DNA of 64,000 nt from contig JAOAHQ010000007.1 in the NCBI GenBank assembly GCA_026415155.1, positions 62,001 to 126,000 on the forward strand, given 5' to 3'. The notes beneath the pieces were generated by a model. That model had not been told where the DNA came from. It did not search any database and was given only the letters and a program-made list of their open reading frames with translations. Made by a program: the position numbers and the translations under genes. The stretch comes from Rhodocyclaceae bacterium. Its GTDB lineage: Bacteria; Pseudomonadota; Gammaproteobacteria; Burkholderiales; Rhodocyclaceae. Each line of letters begins with the position of its first letter. The first letter of the stretch is position 1. Below, in pieces: positions 56,420-64,000 of this stretch.

Positions 56420-56713
56420 ATGAAGCAACTGATCGTCGCCAGCTTGATCCTCGCCAGCCAGTTTGTCGTGGCCCCGGCCGCGCTGGCCGATGCCAAGGCC
56501 GAGTGTGAGGCGAAGGCCGTCTCGAAAGACGGCAAGCCTTTGGCGGGCGCCGCCAAGTCCTCGTTCATGAAAAAGTGCATGCAGGAAGCGACGCCGAAAG
56601 AACACGCCGAATGTGCGGCAAAAGCCATCGGCAGCGATGGCAAGCCGCTCCATGGCGCGGCGCGTTCGGCCTTCATGAAGAAGTGCGTCGCCGAAGCTGG
56701 CGGCGCGAAGTAA
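56420..56713 (+). CDS. PsiF repeat family protein
   Basis: Signal peptide; two repeats AKAECEAKAVSKDGKPLAGAAKSSFMKKCMQEA / HAECAAKAIGSDGKPLHGAARSAFMKKCVAEA. Confidence 0.9.
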   Translation: MKQLIVASLILASQFVVAPAALADAKAECEAKAVSKDGKPLAGAAKSSFMKKCMQEATPKEHAECAAKAIGSDGKPLHGAARSAFMKKCVAEAGGAK

Positions 56714-57592
56714 TCAGCGCAGCACGCTCACCACGGCAGGCGGCGGGTCTTCCTCGTCGAAGGCCCGGTCGCCCTCCGGGTCGGCCACCCCAGTGGCCTT
56801 CAGATGCGCAAAGTCGTAGAGCTTCGCATCCATCAGATGCGAAGGCACCACATCCGACAGCGCCCGGAACATCGTCTCGATGCGGCCGGGAAAGCGCTTC
56901 TCCCACTCGCGCAGCATCTCTTTGATCTGCGCGCGCTGCAGGTTCGGCTGGCTGCCGCAGAGGTTGCAGGGGATGATCGGAAACTGCCGCCACTTCGCCC
57001 AGGCGGCGAGATCCTTCTCCGGGCAATAGGCAAGCGGCCGGATCACGATGTGGCGGCCATCGTCCGAGACGAGCTTGGGCGGCATGGCCTTCAACTTGCC
57101 GCCAAAGAACATGTTCAGAAACAGCGTGGCGAGGATGTCGTCGCGATGGTGGCCGAGCGCGATCTTCGTTGCACCCAATTCGCTCGCGACGCGGTAGAGC
57201 ACGCCGCGCCGCAACCTTGAACACAGCGAGCAGGTCGTCTTGCCCTCCGGGATCACGCGCTTGACGATGGAATAGGTATCCTCCTCGACGATGCGGTAAG
57301 GCACGCCGCGCTTTTCCAGATAGGCCGGCAGCACGTCGGCGGGAAAGCCCGGCTGCTTCTGATCCAGATTGACCGCAATCACCTCGAACTCGATCGGCGC
57401 ACGCTCCTTCAAGGTGAGCAGGATGTCGAGCAGGGAATGCGAATCCTTGCCGCCCGAGAGCGCGACCATGACGCGGTCGCCGTCCTCGATCATCCGATAG
57501 TCGGCGATCGCCTTACCGACCATGCGGTAGAGGAACTTGGCAAGCTTGTTGGCCTCGTATTCGGCCTTGTGGGCTTGTTTGTGGGTGGTCAT
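56714..57592 (-). CDS. ttcA: tRNA 2-thiocytidine biosynthesis protein TtcA
   Basis: [55 protein letters not shown]. Confidence 0.97.
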   Translation of the reverse strand: MTTHKQAHKAEYEANKLAKFLYRMVGKAIADYRMIEDGDRVMVALSGGKDSHSLLDILLTLKERAPIEFEVIAVNLDQKQPGFPADVLPAYLEKRGVPYRIVEEDTYSIVKRVIPEGKTTCSLCSRLRRGVLYRVASELGATKIALGHHRDDILATLFLNMFFGGKLKAMPPKLVSDDGRHIVIRPLAYCPEKDLAAWAKWRQFPIIPCNLCGSQPNLQRAQIKEMLREWEKRFPGRIETMFRALSDVVPSHLMDAKLYDFAHLKATGVADPEGDRAFDEEDPPPAVVSVLR

Positions 57593-58587
57593 GGACAGTT
57601 CCGCAAATCGATTTCGACCGCCTTCGCGGCTTTCGCTCCCGAGGCGATGGCTGAAGCCACATTCGGAAAATCGGGATTGCACACATCGCCTGCCGCATAG
57701 ATGCCGGGAATGCTGGTGCGTCCCCATCCATCAACCTTGAGATAGCCGGCGGAATCGAGCTCCAGATGACCTAGCGATGGGCTCAGCGCCGTTTCGAGGA
57801 AGAGCGTATTCGGCGCATACCCTGCCAGCACATGGATTTTTCGGACCCTCAGCGTTTCCGCTTTCGACGCGCTCAACAACGAAACCTCGATGCAATCGTC
57901 GCCGCGACGCAAACTTTCGATGCGGGCATGAGTAAGCAGCGCGTACTTCGACACAAAAGCCTGCACCGCTTCGCGCAACCGGGTCTGGGCACGCGGAAGG
58001 CTGCGGCAAACCAGCGCCACACGGGCACCGGCTTCCAGCAAAAAGTGGGCGTTTTCATAAGCATTGTCGCCGCAACCGACTATCAGCACCGACTCTCCGG
58101 CAAGCTTTTCCATGCCCAGAAAGGCATAAGGGCCATAGACGATATCGTCGGCTCCCAGGTCGCCGAAGCCCGGCACCGCCTCCAGAACTTCTTGTGCGCG
58201 GTAGCGCAAGCCCGTTGCGATCAGGACTGCGCGAAATGTGGTCGCAAGCGTTTCGTTGTCCGACGTGCGAAGGGCAATGGCGAACTGCCGTCCCGCAGGT
58301 TCGATCGATATGGGCGAGCAGCCGAATTCTATGGGAATGCGCTCGGCCGCCATGTGCTCGGCGAACTTCGCACCCAGTTCGGGGCCGGTGAGGCCCGGTT
58401 GCCCAAGCACCCATTCGTTGCGCAGGAAATTCAACTGCTGCATCCCTCCCGCCTGCCTCGCGGTCTCGATGACTACGGGAGAAAAGCCGAGGTGTTTCAG
58501 CCAAAGTGCCGCCGACATGCCGGCCGGACCGGCTCCCAGCACGGCGATACGGCCATCATCAGGACCGGAGCAACGAGTGGCCATCAT
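57589..58587 (-). CDS. FAD/NAD(P)-dependent oxidoreductase (thioredoxin reductase-like fold)
   Basis: [66 protein letters not shown]. Confidence 0.9.
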   Translation of the reverse strand: MMATRCSGPDDGRIAVLGAGPAGMSAALWLKHLGFSPVVIETARQAGGMQQLNFLRNEWVLGQPGLTGPELGAKFAEHMAAERIPIEFGCSPISIEPAGRQFAIALRTSDNETLATTFRAVLIATGLRYRAQEVLEAVPGFGDLGADDIVYGPYAFLGMEKLAGESVLIVGCGDNAYENAHFLLEAGARVALVCRSLPRAQTRLREAVQAFVSKYALLTHARIESLRRGDDCIEVSLLSASKAETLRVRKIHVLAGYAPNTLFLETALSPSLGHLELDSAGYLKVDGWGRTSIPGIYAAGDVCNPDFPNVASAIASGAKAAKAVEIDLRNCP

Positions 58588-59383
58588 GGATCACGGAATA
58601 GGCGAACGCGCGCAGATCCCAGGCGAAATGCAATTTCGCCGCCGGATTCCAGAGGAAATCGGCGGGCAGACTGCGTCTGGCGATCAGCAGCAGATAGCGC
58701 TGTCCGTCGCGCGTCGTTTCGACCGGCTCCTCATCGAACACATAGCCTTCATGTATCGCGCCCCTCATCGTCGGCGTCATCAATTCCCGGATATTTTGGG
58801 GGTCGGCTTCCGCCCGCTTGGGCAGAAAGAAAACGATGACGGCTTTATCGACGTTAACGCTCACCGTCAGGCGAAGCGCCCCTTCCTTGTCTTCCGATCG
58901 GTATTGCAGGCGGTAATGGGCGGAAATGCTTCCGGCTGGATGCGAAGCGGCAACGGCGCACGATTCAATGCCATCGGAGTATGTCGAGGCTACATCCCCC
59001 TCGCTGCGCAGCGCCTGTGGAACGATTTTCTCCAACAATTCGTCGGTACGGCGCGCCAGCGAACGCATTCCTGTTTCCGCAAAAACCAGATACAGGATCG
59101 CTACCACGGGGACGAGGGCAGCAACAACGATTTCGATGCCTTGCGCTATCCATTTTTCGTGGCAGACGATTCCGTCCCCCAGCCAGTCTTTCATGAATTC
59201 GGCACAGCCGAGCCACCCTCCCCAGATCAGCACTATTCCAGGAAGGAGCACGGCGAGGGAGAGGATGAGCGCCAGCGCCCTTGCCCAAACCGGCACCGAT
59301 ATCTGCCGGATTTGCGCTACCCAATCCTGCGGCGGCGCATGAATTCCCGAAGGGGCCGGGCCCGATTTTTCGCTAGCCGACAT
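58559..59383 (-). CDS. Hypothetical membrane protein
   Basis: Two N-terminal hydrophobic stretches; intact ORF overlapping downstream oxidoreductase. Confidence 0.6.
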   Translation of the reverse strand: MSASEKSGPAPSGIHAPPQDWVAQIRQISVPVWARALALILSLAVLLPGIVLIWGGWLGCAEFMKDWLGDGIVCHEKWIAQGIEIVVAALVPVVAILYLVFAETGMRSLARRTDELLEKIVPQALRSEGDVASTYSDGIESCAVAASHPAGSISAHYRLQYRSEDKEGALRLTVSVNVDKAVIVFFLPKRAEADPQNIRELMTPTMRGAIHEGYVFDEEPVETTRDGQRYLLLIARRSLPADFLWNPAAKLHFAWDLRAFAYSVIHDGHSLLRS

Positions 59384-59403
59384 TTGCTTTCTTCAGTCGG
59401 ATG

Positions 59404-59994
59404 CTAAACGACTTGGCACGCCTCGTCGAACGCCAGCCGCGGGTTCCTGGGAAAGAGCTTCGCAGGGTCGCCCTGGCCGAGATTGACGAGGAAGACCGAC
59501 TTGACGGTCATGCCGGCGAAGAAGGCGGCATCGACCATCGCCTTGTCGAAGCCGCCCATCGGCCCGCAGTCGAGCCCCAGCGCGCGCGCGGCGAGGATCA
59601 GATAGGCGCCCTGCAAGGCGGCATCGCGCAGCGAGGTTTCCTCGATCAGGGCTTCATTGCCGACGAACCAGCTCTTCGCGTCGGTATGCGGGAAGAGAAC
59701 GGGCAGCTTTTCATAAAAGGCGAGATCGCGGCCGACGATCACCGTCACCGGCGCAGCCATCGTCTTCTCGACATTGCCCGGCGCGAGCGCGGGCCTGAGC
59801 TTTTCCTTCGCCTCTTTCGACTTGACGAAGACGAAGCGCGCCGGACAACCATTGGCCGCCGTCGGCCCCCATTTGAGCAGCTCATAGAGGGCATGCAGCG
59901 TCTCGTCGGTAACGGGCGCGTCGGTAAAGCCGTTGTGCGAGCGGGCGGCGCTGAAGAGCTGCGCAAGTGCGGCATCGGCGAGCGGAGCGTTCAT
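59404..59994 (-). CDS. Nitroreductase family protein (RutE/HadB-like)
   Basis: [54 protein letters not shown]. Confidence 0.9.
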   Translation of the reverse strand: MNAPLADAALAQLFSAARSHNGFTDAPVTDETLHALYELLKWGPTAANGCPARFVFVKSKEAKEKLRPALAPGNVEKTMAAPVTVIVGRDLAFYEKLPVLFPHTDAKSWFVGNEALIEETSLRDAALQGAYLILAARALGLDCGPMGGFDKAMVDAAFFAGMTVKSVFLVNLGQGDPAKLFPRNPRLAFDEACQVV

Positions 59995-60782
59995 GATGGG
60001 GTCTCCTCCGGTTTCGGTCGCAGCAGTATACCGAGCGCCCAGCTTGCTGCCGCGAGGCCGAAGGCAGCGGTGACCGCCATCGACGAGCCGTAACCGGCGC
60101 AAGAGAGCCCGTGCAGGCCTGCTTCATCCATATCGCAGGCCAAGGTCTGCGGCCGCCGGATCGGCTCGTCCGAAAACACGCAAGGCACGCCGAATTTCTT
60201 TTTCGGATCGCGCGGGAAGCCGTAGTCGCGCCGCAGCTTCGCGCGCAGCTTGCTGGCGAGCGCATCCTGCGTCGTGCGGGCAAGATCGTCGATCCGCACG
60301 CGCGTCGGATCGGTGCGGCCGCCCGCACCGCCGGTGGTCACGATGGGAATCCTCTGCCGCCGGCAATGGGCGATCAGCGCCGCCTTCGCCTTGACCTGAT
60401 CGATGCAATCGAGCACGAGATCGCAGGCGGGAATCAGCGCCGCGACGTTTTCGGGCGAAACGAACTCCTCGACACACGCGACGCGGCAGGCCGGGTGGAT
60501 GTCCGCAATGCGCGCCTGCATCGCCAGCCCCTTGGCCTGGCCGAGTGTGGCTTCGAGCGCATGCACCTGCCGGTTGAGATTGCTCTCGGCGACATGATCG
60601 AGATCGATCAGCGTGAGCCGTCCCACCCCAGAACGCGCCAGCACTTCCGCCGCCCACGAACCGACGCCGCCCAAACCCACCACGCAGGCGTGCGCGCTGC
60701 CCAGCCGCGCGAGGCTGCCCGCGCCGTAAAGCCGTTCGATGCCGCCGAAGCGGCGCGCCGTCCCGCCGGCGCCGACTTTCAC
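59991..60782 (-). CDS. tcdA: tRNA threonylcarbamoyladenosine dehydratase TcdA (GTG start)
   Basis: [63 protein letters not shown]; start overlaps intI stop. Confidence 0.9.
   Translation of the reverse strand: MKVGAGGTARRFGGIERLYGAGSLARLGSAHACVVGLGGVGSWAAEVLARSGVGRLTLIDLDHVAESNLNRQVHALEATLGQAKGLAMQARIADIHPACRVACVEEFVSPENVAALIPACDLVLDCIDQVKAKAALIAHCRRQRIPIVTTGGAGGRTDPTRVRIDDLARTTQDALASKLRAKLRRDYGFPRDPKKKFGVPCVFSDEPIRRPQTLACDMDEAGLHGLSCAGYGSSMAVTAAFGLAAASWALGILLRPKPEETPS
60757..60779 (+). repeat. Dispersed 23-bp repeat, at intI/tcdA junction
   Basis: gccgtcccgccggcgccgacttt. Confidence 0.9.
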
Positions 60783-61795
60783 AGCCGATCCAGCGGGCTC
60801 AACACCCCGCGTCCGCCGCGATTCAAGACATGCGTATAGATCATCGTCGTGCGCACGTCGCTGTGGCCCAAAAGCTCCTGCACCGTGCGGATGTCCTGCC
60901 CGGCCTCCAGCAGATGCGTGGCGAAGGAATGCCGCAGCGTGTGCGGCGTGGCAGGCTTCGCCAGCCGCGCCGCCGTCACCGCCTTCTTCATCGCCCGCTG
61001 CAAGAGCTTCTCGTCGATGTGATGCCGCCGCTCGACGCCCGAACGCGGATCGACCGAGTAGGAGCCCGAGCAGAACACATACTGCCAGCCCCATTCCGTC
61101 GGCGCCTGCGGATACTTCCTCGCCAGCGCATCCGGCAGCCAGACTTCCGCCTTGCCGTCGCGCAGATCGTCCTCGTAAATCACGCGCCGGCGCGCCAGAT
61201 GCTCCTGCAACGGCCCCACCAGAGCGTCTGGCAGCATCGTCACCCGATCCTTCGCCCCCTTGCCATCGCGGATCAAAATCTCGTTGCGGCCGAAATCCAC
61301 GTCCTTCACCCTGAGCCGCACGCACTCCATGAGCCGCATGCCGGTGCCATACAGAAGCCGCGCCATCAGGCCATACACCCCGTCCATACGCTCCAGCACC
61401 GCACGCACCTCGGCGGGCGTGAGCACCACCGGCAGCCGCTGCGCGGGCTTCGCGCGCGTGACATTCTCCAGCCACGGCAGATCGACCTCCAGCACCTCGC
61501 GATAGAGAAACAGCAAGGCCGAGAGCGCCTGATTCTGGGTGGACGCCGCCACGCGGCCATTGACCGCCAGATCGGACAAAAACGCCTCGACCTCCCGCGC
61601 CCCCATCTCGCGCGGATGGCGCAGGCCATGGAAGCGGATGAAGCGCTTAATCCAAAAGACATATTGACCTTCCGTGCGGATGGAGTAATGTTTCGTCCTG
61701 AGCCGCGCCCGCACTTGGTCGAGCAACTTCGGCGGCGGGGGCGAGCTTGGCGCGGCGAGAGGTATATTCACCGGAGAGGAAGAAGTTGAACTCAT
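60779..61795 (-). CDS. intI: Integron integrase (IntI-type tyrosine recombinase)
   Basis: [27 protein letters not shown]; IntI-specific segment [89 protein letters not shown]. Confidence 0.96.
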   Translation of the reverse strand: MSSTSSSPVNIPLAAPSSPPPPKLLDQVRARLRTKHYSIRTEGQYVFWIKRFIRFHGLRHPREMGAREVEAFLSDLAVNGRVAASTQNQALSALLFLYREVLEVDLPWLENVTRAKPAQRLPVVLTPAEVRAVLERMDGVYGLMARLLYGTGMRLMECVRLRVKDVDFGRNEILIRDGKGAKDRVTMLPDALVGPLQEHLARRRVIYEDDLRDGKAEVWLPDALARKYPQAPTEWGWQYVFCSGSYSVDPRSGVERRHHIDEKLLQRAMKKAVTAARLAKPATPHTLRHSFATHLLEAGQDIRTVQELLGHSDVRTTMIYTHVLNRGGRGVLSPLDRL

Positions 61796-61886
61796 ACGAT
61801 TCAGGATGTTATCTCGCTGACTTGCAGAGTAGACACCTTGCTAGTCAGCTTTATACACCTTTTTCTGCGTTCACTAGACGTTAGGC
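61796..61886 (+). other. Probable attI region, core site GTTAGGC at 61880
   Basis: Sequence between intI start and first cassette ends ...cactagacGTTAGGCccc. Confidence 0.75.
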
Positions 61887-62172
61887 CCCAGTCACCGTGA
61901 TGTCTTGGTCTGTCACCGCCCGCGCCAACCGGTTCCGCTCGCGCTCTGCGCAAACGCCGCTTGTCCCGCAACCGCCGCAGGCGTCCGCCCGTGCGATCTT
62001 GTCCGCTCTCGCGTCGTTACCCCGCGCAGCGGTGGCTGACCCGCGCCCATCTCTTCCCACCTTGCGCCGCTGCGCTTCGCGCTTCGTCCAAGCGCCGCCG
62101 TCCGCCCGCCGCGCTCTGGCGTCCGCCGCTTTCCTGTCCTCGGGGGCGGGCCACTTGGCGCCCTACCCCGCT

Positions 62173-62193
62173 GCCGTCTCGCCAGCGCCGACT
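62173..62193 (+). repeat. Dispersed 23-bp repeat, integron cassette 1
   Basis: gccgtctcgccagcgccgact. Confidence 0.85.
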
Positions 62194-62234
62194 GTGGCGC
62201 GGTCTCGCCGGCTCTCGCTCTTGCGAGCGTCATC

Positions 62235-62306
62235 GCCTAACATTGCGCTCCAGAGGGACGCTCCGCCGGCAAGCCGGCTTCGCGCCCCTGAGCTTGAACG
62301 TTAGGC
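62235..62306 (+). other. attC site of cassette 1
   Basis: GCCTAAC ... palindromic arm cgccggcaagccggcttcg ... GTTAGGC. Confidence 0.9.
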
Positions 62307-62328
62307 AACTTTTACAAGGGGGAACTCA

Positions 62329-62838
62329 ATGGCTTTGACCAAATGTAAAGAATGCGGCAAGGAGGTTTCAACAAACGCCAAGACTTGCCCTCATTGCGGC
62401 GTCAAGAATCCTGGCGTCAGGGCAAAAGATATGGTGATCGGCTTGCTGGTGATAATTTTCGTTGGGTGGCTCGTTACCCAATGCTCATCGAGCGACAAAG
62501 GGCCCGAGAAAACCAAAAAGGCCGAAGTAGATGATGCAACATGCAAACAAGACCTTCAGTGTTGGGGGGATAAAAACAGTATAGGCGCAAGCGTTTATTG
62601 CAAAGACTATGTTGAGAAGCTAGCAAAATATAGTGCCCGATGGACAGACGGAACTTTTGAAACAAAATTCAGCCATTTCAGGTGGCTCAACAAAGACAAG
62701 GCAACACTCACATATATCGGCGACAAAATCGAATTTCAGAACGGATTTGGGGCCTATCAAGCGCACATATATGAGTGTGATTTTGATCCTGCATCAAAAA
62801 CTGTCCTCGATGTACGGGCGCGACCTGGGCGTCTATAA
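62329..62838 (+). CDS. Integron cassette 2 protein: zinc-ribbon, single TM, uncharacterised domain
   Basis: CKECGKEVSTNAKTCPHCG zinc ribbon; IGLLVIIFVGWLVTQCSSS TM; lies wholly between two attC sites. Confidence 0.85.
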   Translation: MALTKCKECGKEVSTNAKTCPHCGVKNPGVRAKDMVIGLLVIIFVGWLVTQCSSSDKGPEKTKKAEVDDATCKQDLQCWGDKNSIGASVYCKDYVEKLAKYSARWTDGTFETKFSHFRWLNKDKATLTYIGDKIEFQNGFGAYQAHIYECDFDPASKTVLDVRARPGRL

Positions 62839-62841
62839 GCT

Positions 62842-62922
62842 GCCTAACACTTCGGTCGAGAGGGACGCTCCGCAAGCGGGCTTCGCCCGCTCGCTCCGCG
62901 CCCCTCACCTTCAACGTTAGAC
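62842..62922 (+). other. attC site of cassette 2
   Basis: GCCTAAC ... aagcgggcttcgcccgct ... GTTAGAC. Confidence 0.9.
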
Positions 62923-62957
62923 GGTTGCCCACGTGCTCATGCTTCCCGCCCCTGCCC

Positions 62958-62981
62958 GCCGTCTCGCCAGCGCCGACTTTT
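62958..62981 (+). repeat. Dispersed 23-bp repeat, integron cassette 3
   Basis: gccgtctcgccagcgccgactttt. Confidence 0.9.
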
Positions 62982-63167
62982 GCGCTCCGCTCGGGCGTTG
63001 GGGTTCGCTCTCCGTCGGGCCTTCGTCGGTAACTTCGTCTCGCCGTGCTTCGTTGGGCCGCTGGCTTCCCGCCTCGCGGGTTCGGCCCGCGTCGCTTTCT
63101 TCCCGCGCCGCAGCGCCTTCCGCCGCCGGTCGCGGGTGTGTCCGCTCGCGCTCTTGCGAGCATCATC

Positions 63168-63240
63168 GTCTAACATTGCGCTCCAAGGGGACGCTTCGCG
63201 GCGCAAGCGCCGCTCGCGCCCCTGAGCTTCGACGTTAGGC
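63168..63240 (+). other. attC site of cassette 3
   Basis: GTCTAAC ... gcggcgcaagcgccgc ... GTTAGGC. Confidence 0.9.
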
Positions 63241-63276
63241 CGTTCCCGCCCATGTCCGCGTTTTCCGCCCTTCCGT

Positions 63277-63300
63277 GCCGTCCCACCAGCGCCGACTTTT
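63277..63300 (+). repeat. Dispersed 23-bp repeat, integron cassette 4
   Basis: gccgtcccaccagcgccgactttt. Confidence 0.9.
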
Positions 63301-63484
63301 GCGCTCCGCACCGGGCCTGGGGCAGGCGCTCCGTGGCTCGGTCGTCGGCAATCTCTAGCGACCGTGCTTCGCTTCGCCCTTCGGCCCCGTCGCGGGCTCG
63401 CAGGGTTTCGGGCTCCTCGTCCGCCGCCGCCTTTGCCTGCGCCGGGCGGGGGTTTCTGGCCTTGGCGCTCTTGCAGGCGTCAGC

Positions 63485-63556
63485 GCCTAACACTGCGCTC
63501 CAGAGGGACGCTTCGCCTGCTGCGCAGGCTCGCGCCCCTGAGCTTCGACGTTAGCC
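63485..63556 (+). other. attC site of cassette 4
   Basis: GCCTAAC ... gcctgctgcgcaggc ... GTTAGCC. Confidence 0.9.
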
Positions 63557-63559
63557 CTT

Positions 63560-64000
63560 ATGAAATTTGCCGACCTCGTAACCATTCTGATGGTGCTGAC
63601 CTTCCTGCCATTCAACGAGGGCATCATTGCAAAGTCACCGCGTTGGAAGAAGCTGGCCGACCTCATCGAGATCGGAACGCTCAAGGCATTTACGTGGCGG
63701 GCAAACGCCAACGTCACAAACGAACTTGAAGTATTGGAGCGCTATTTCAAGCGTGCGTCGATTGTGGCGGGAGCTATATTTCTCCTCGCCTTCTTCCTAA
63801 AGTCACAGCCTCTCTTTCTTTGGTCGTCGCTTGCCTTTGGCACGTGTTACTTCGCTTGGTTTTCTTTCAAGTGGACGTTCAAACACAAGGAAGCCATCCA
63901 ACCGTTTGCCCCTATGGTCGGCTACAGCCTCGCCGGCCCTTGGGCACTATTCGCGCTTGACTATCTTTCCCCAGAGGCTGGCCTCATGAAGGCGCTTGCT
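63560..64000 (+). CDS. Integron cassette 5 membrane protein, truncated by window end
   Basis: Open from ATG 63560 (MKFADLVTILMVLTFLPFNEGIIAK...) to window end, starting 4 nt after attC4; not in supplied ORF track because it has no stop. Confidence 0.75.
   Translation, partial: MKFADLVTILMVLTFLPFNEGIIAKSPRWKKLADLIEIGTLKAFTWRANANVTNELEVLERYFKRASIVAGAIFLLAFFLKSQPLFLWSSLAFGTCYFAWFSFKWTFKHKEAIQPFAPMVGYSLAGPWALFALDYLSPEAGLMKALA

Noticed and set aside
61897-62304. 135-aa ORF in integron cassette 1 and minus-strand ORFs in cassettes 3/4
   Set aside because: Low-complexity Arg/Pro/Ser-rich translations that run through attC sites and are not conserved in frame between related cassettes.

Overview
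64 kb of high-GC chromosome, most likely betaproteobacterial (Rhodocyclales/Nitrosomonadales-like; inferred from gene content only). Recognisable core content: mutY (3' end), alpha-carbonic anhydrase, csp, hybrid histidine kinases, three tandem hsp20 genes, metH, yqgE-ruvX-pyrR-pyrB-pyrC, photolyase, a pil-chp chemosensory cluster, thiD-thiE-hemL, sugE/gdx, a HlyD/ABC efflux operon, potABCD, ttcA, a RutE-like nitroreductase and tcdA. Main unusual structures: (1) a chromosomal integron at the right end (intI on the minus strand, attI, four attC sites, at least five cassettes, three of them related and without a convincing sense ORF); (2) a dispersed ~23-bp repeat, GCCGTSCCGCCRGCGCCGACTTT, with about 17 copies at gene junctions, inside coding sequences and inside the integron cassettes; (3) two 208-bp MITE-like elements with perfect terminal inverted repeats, one of which splits a sensor kinase gene with a 3-bp target duplication; (4) a BstYI/BglII-like type II restriction-modification pair inserted between pyrB and pyrC with ATGA overlaps at every junction; (5) probable toxin-antitoxin-type modules inside an ABC efflux operon (Phd/PIN) and inside potABCD (DUF4160/DUF2442); (6) gene-decay scars: a frameshifted BTAD/ATPase regulator joined to a truncated MFS gene, and a 15-codon pilH remnant. 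All calls come from reading the sequence; no database search was run.
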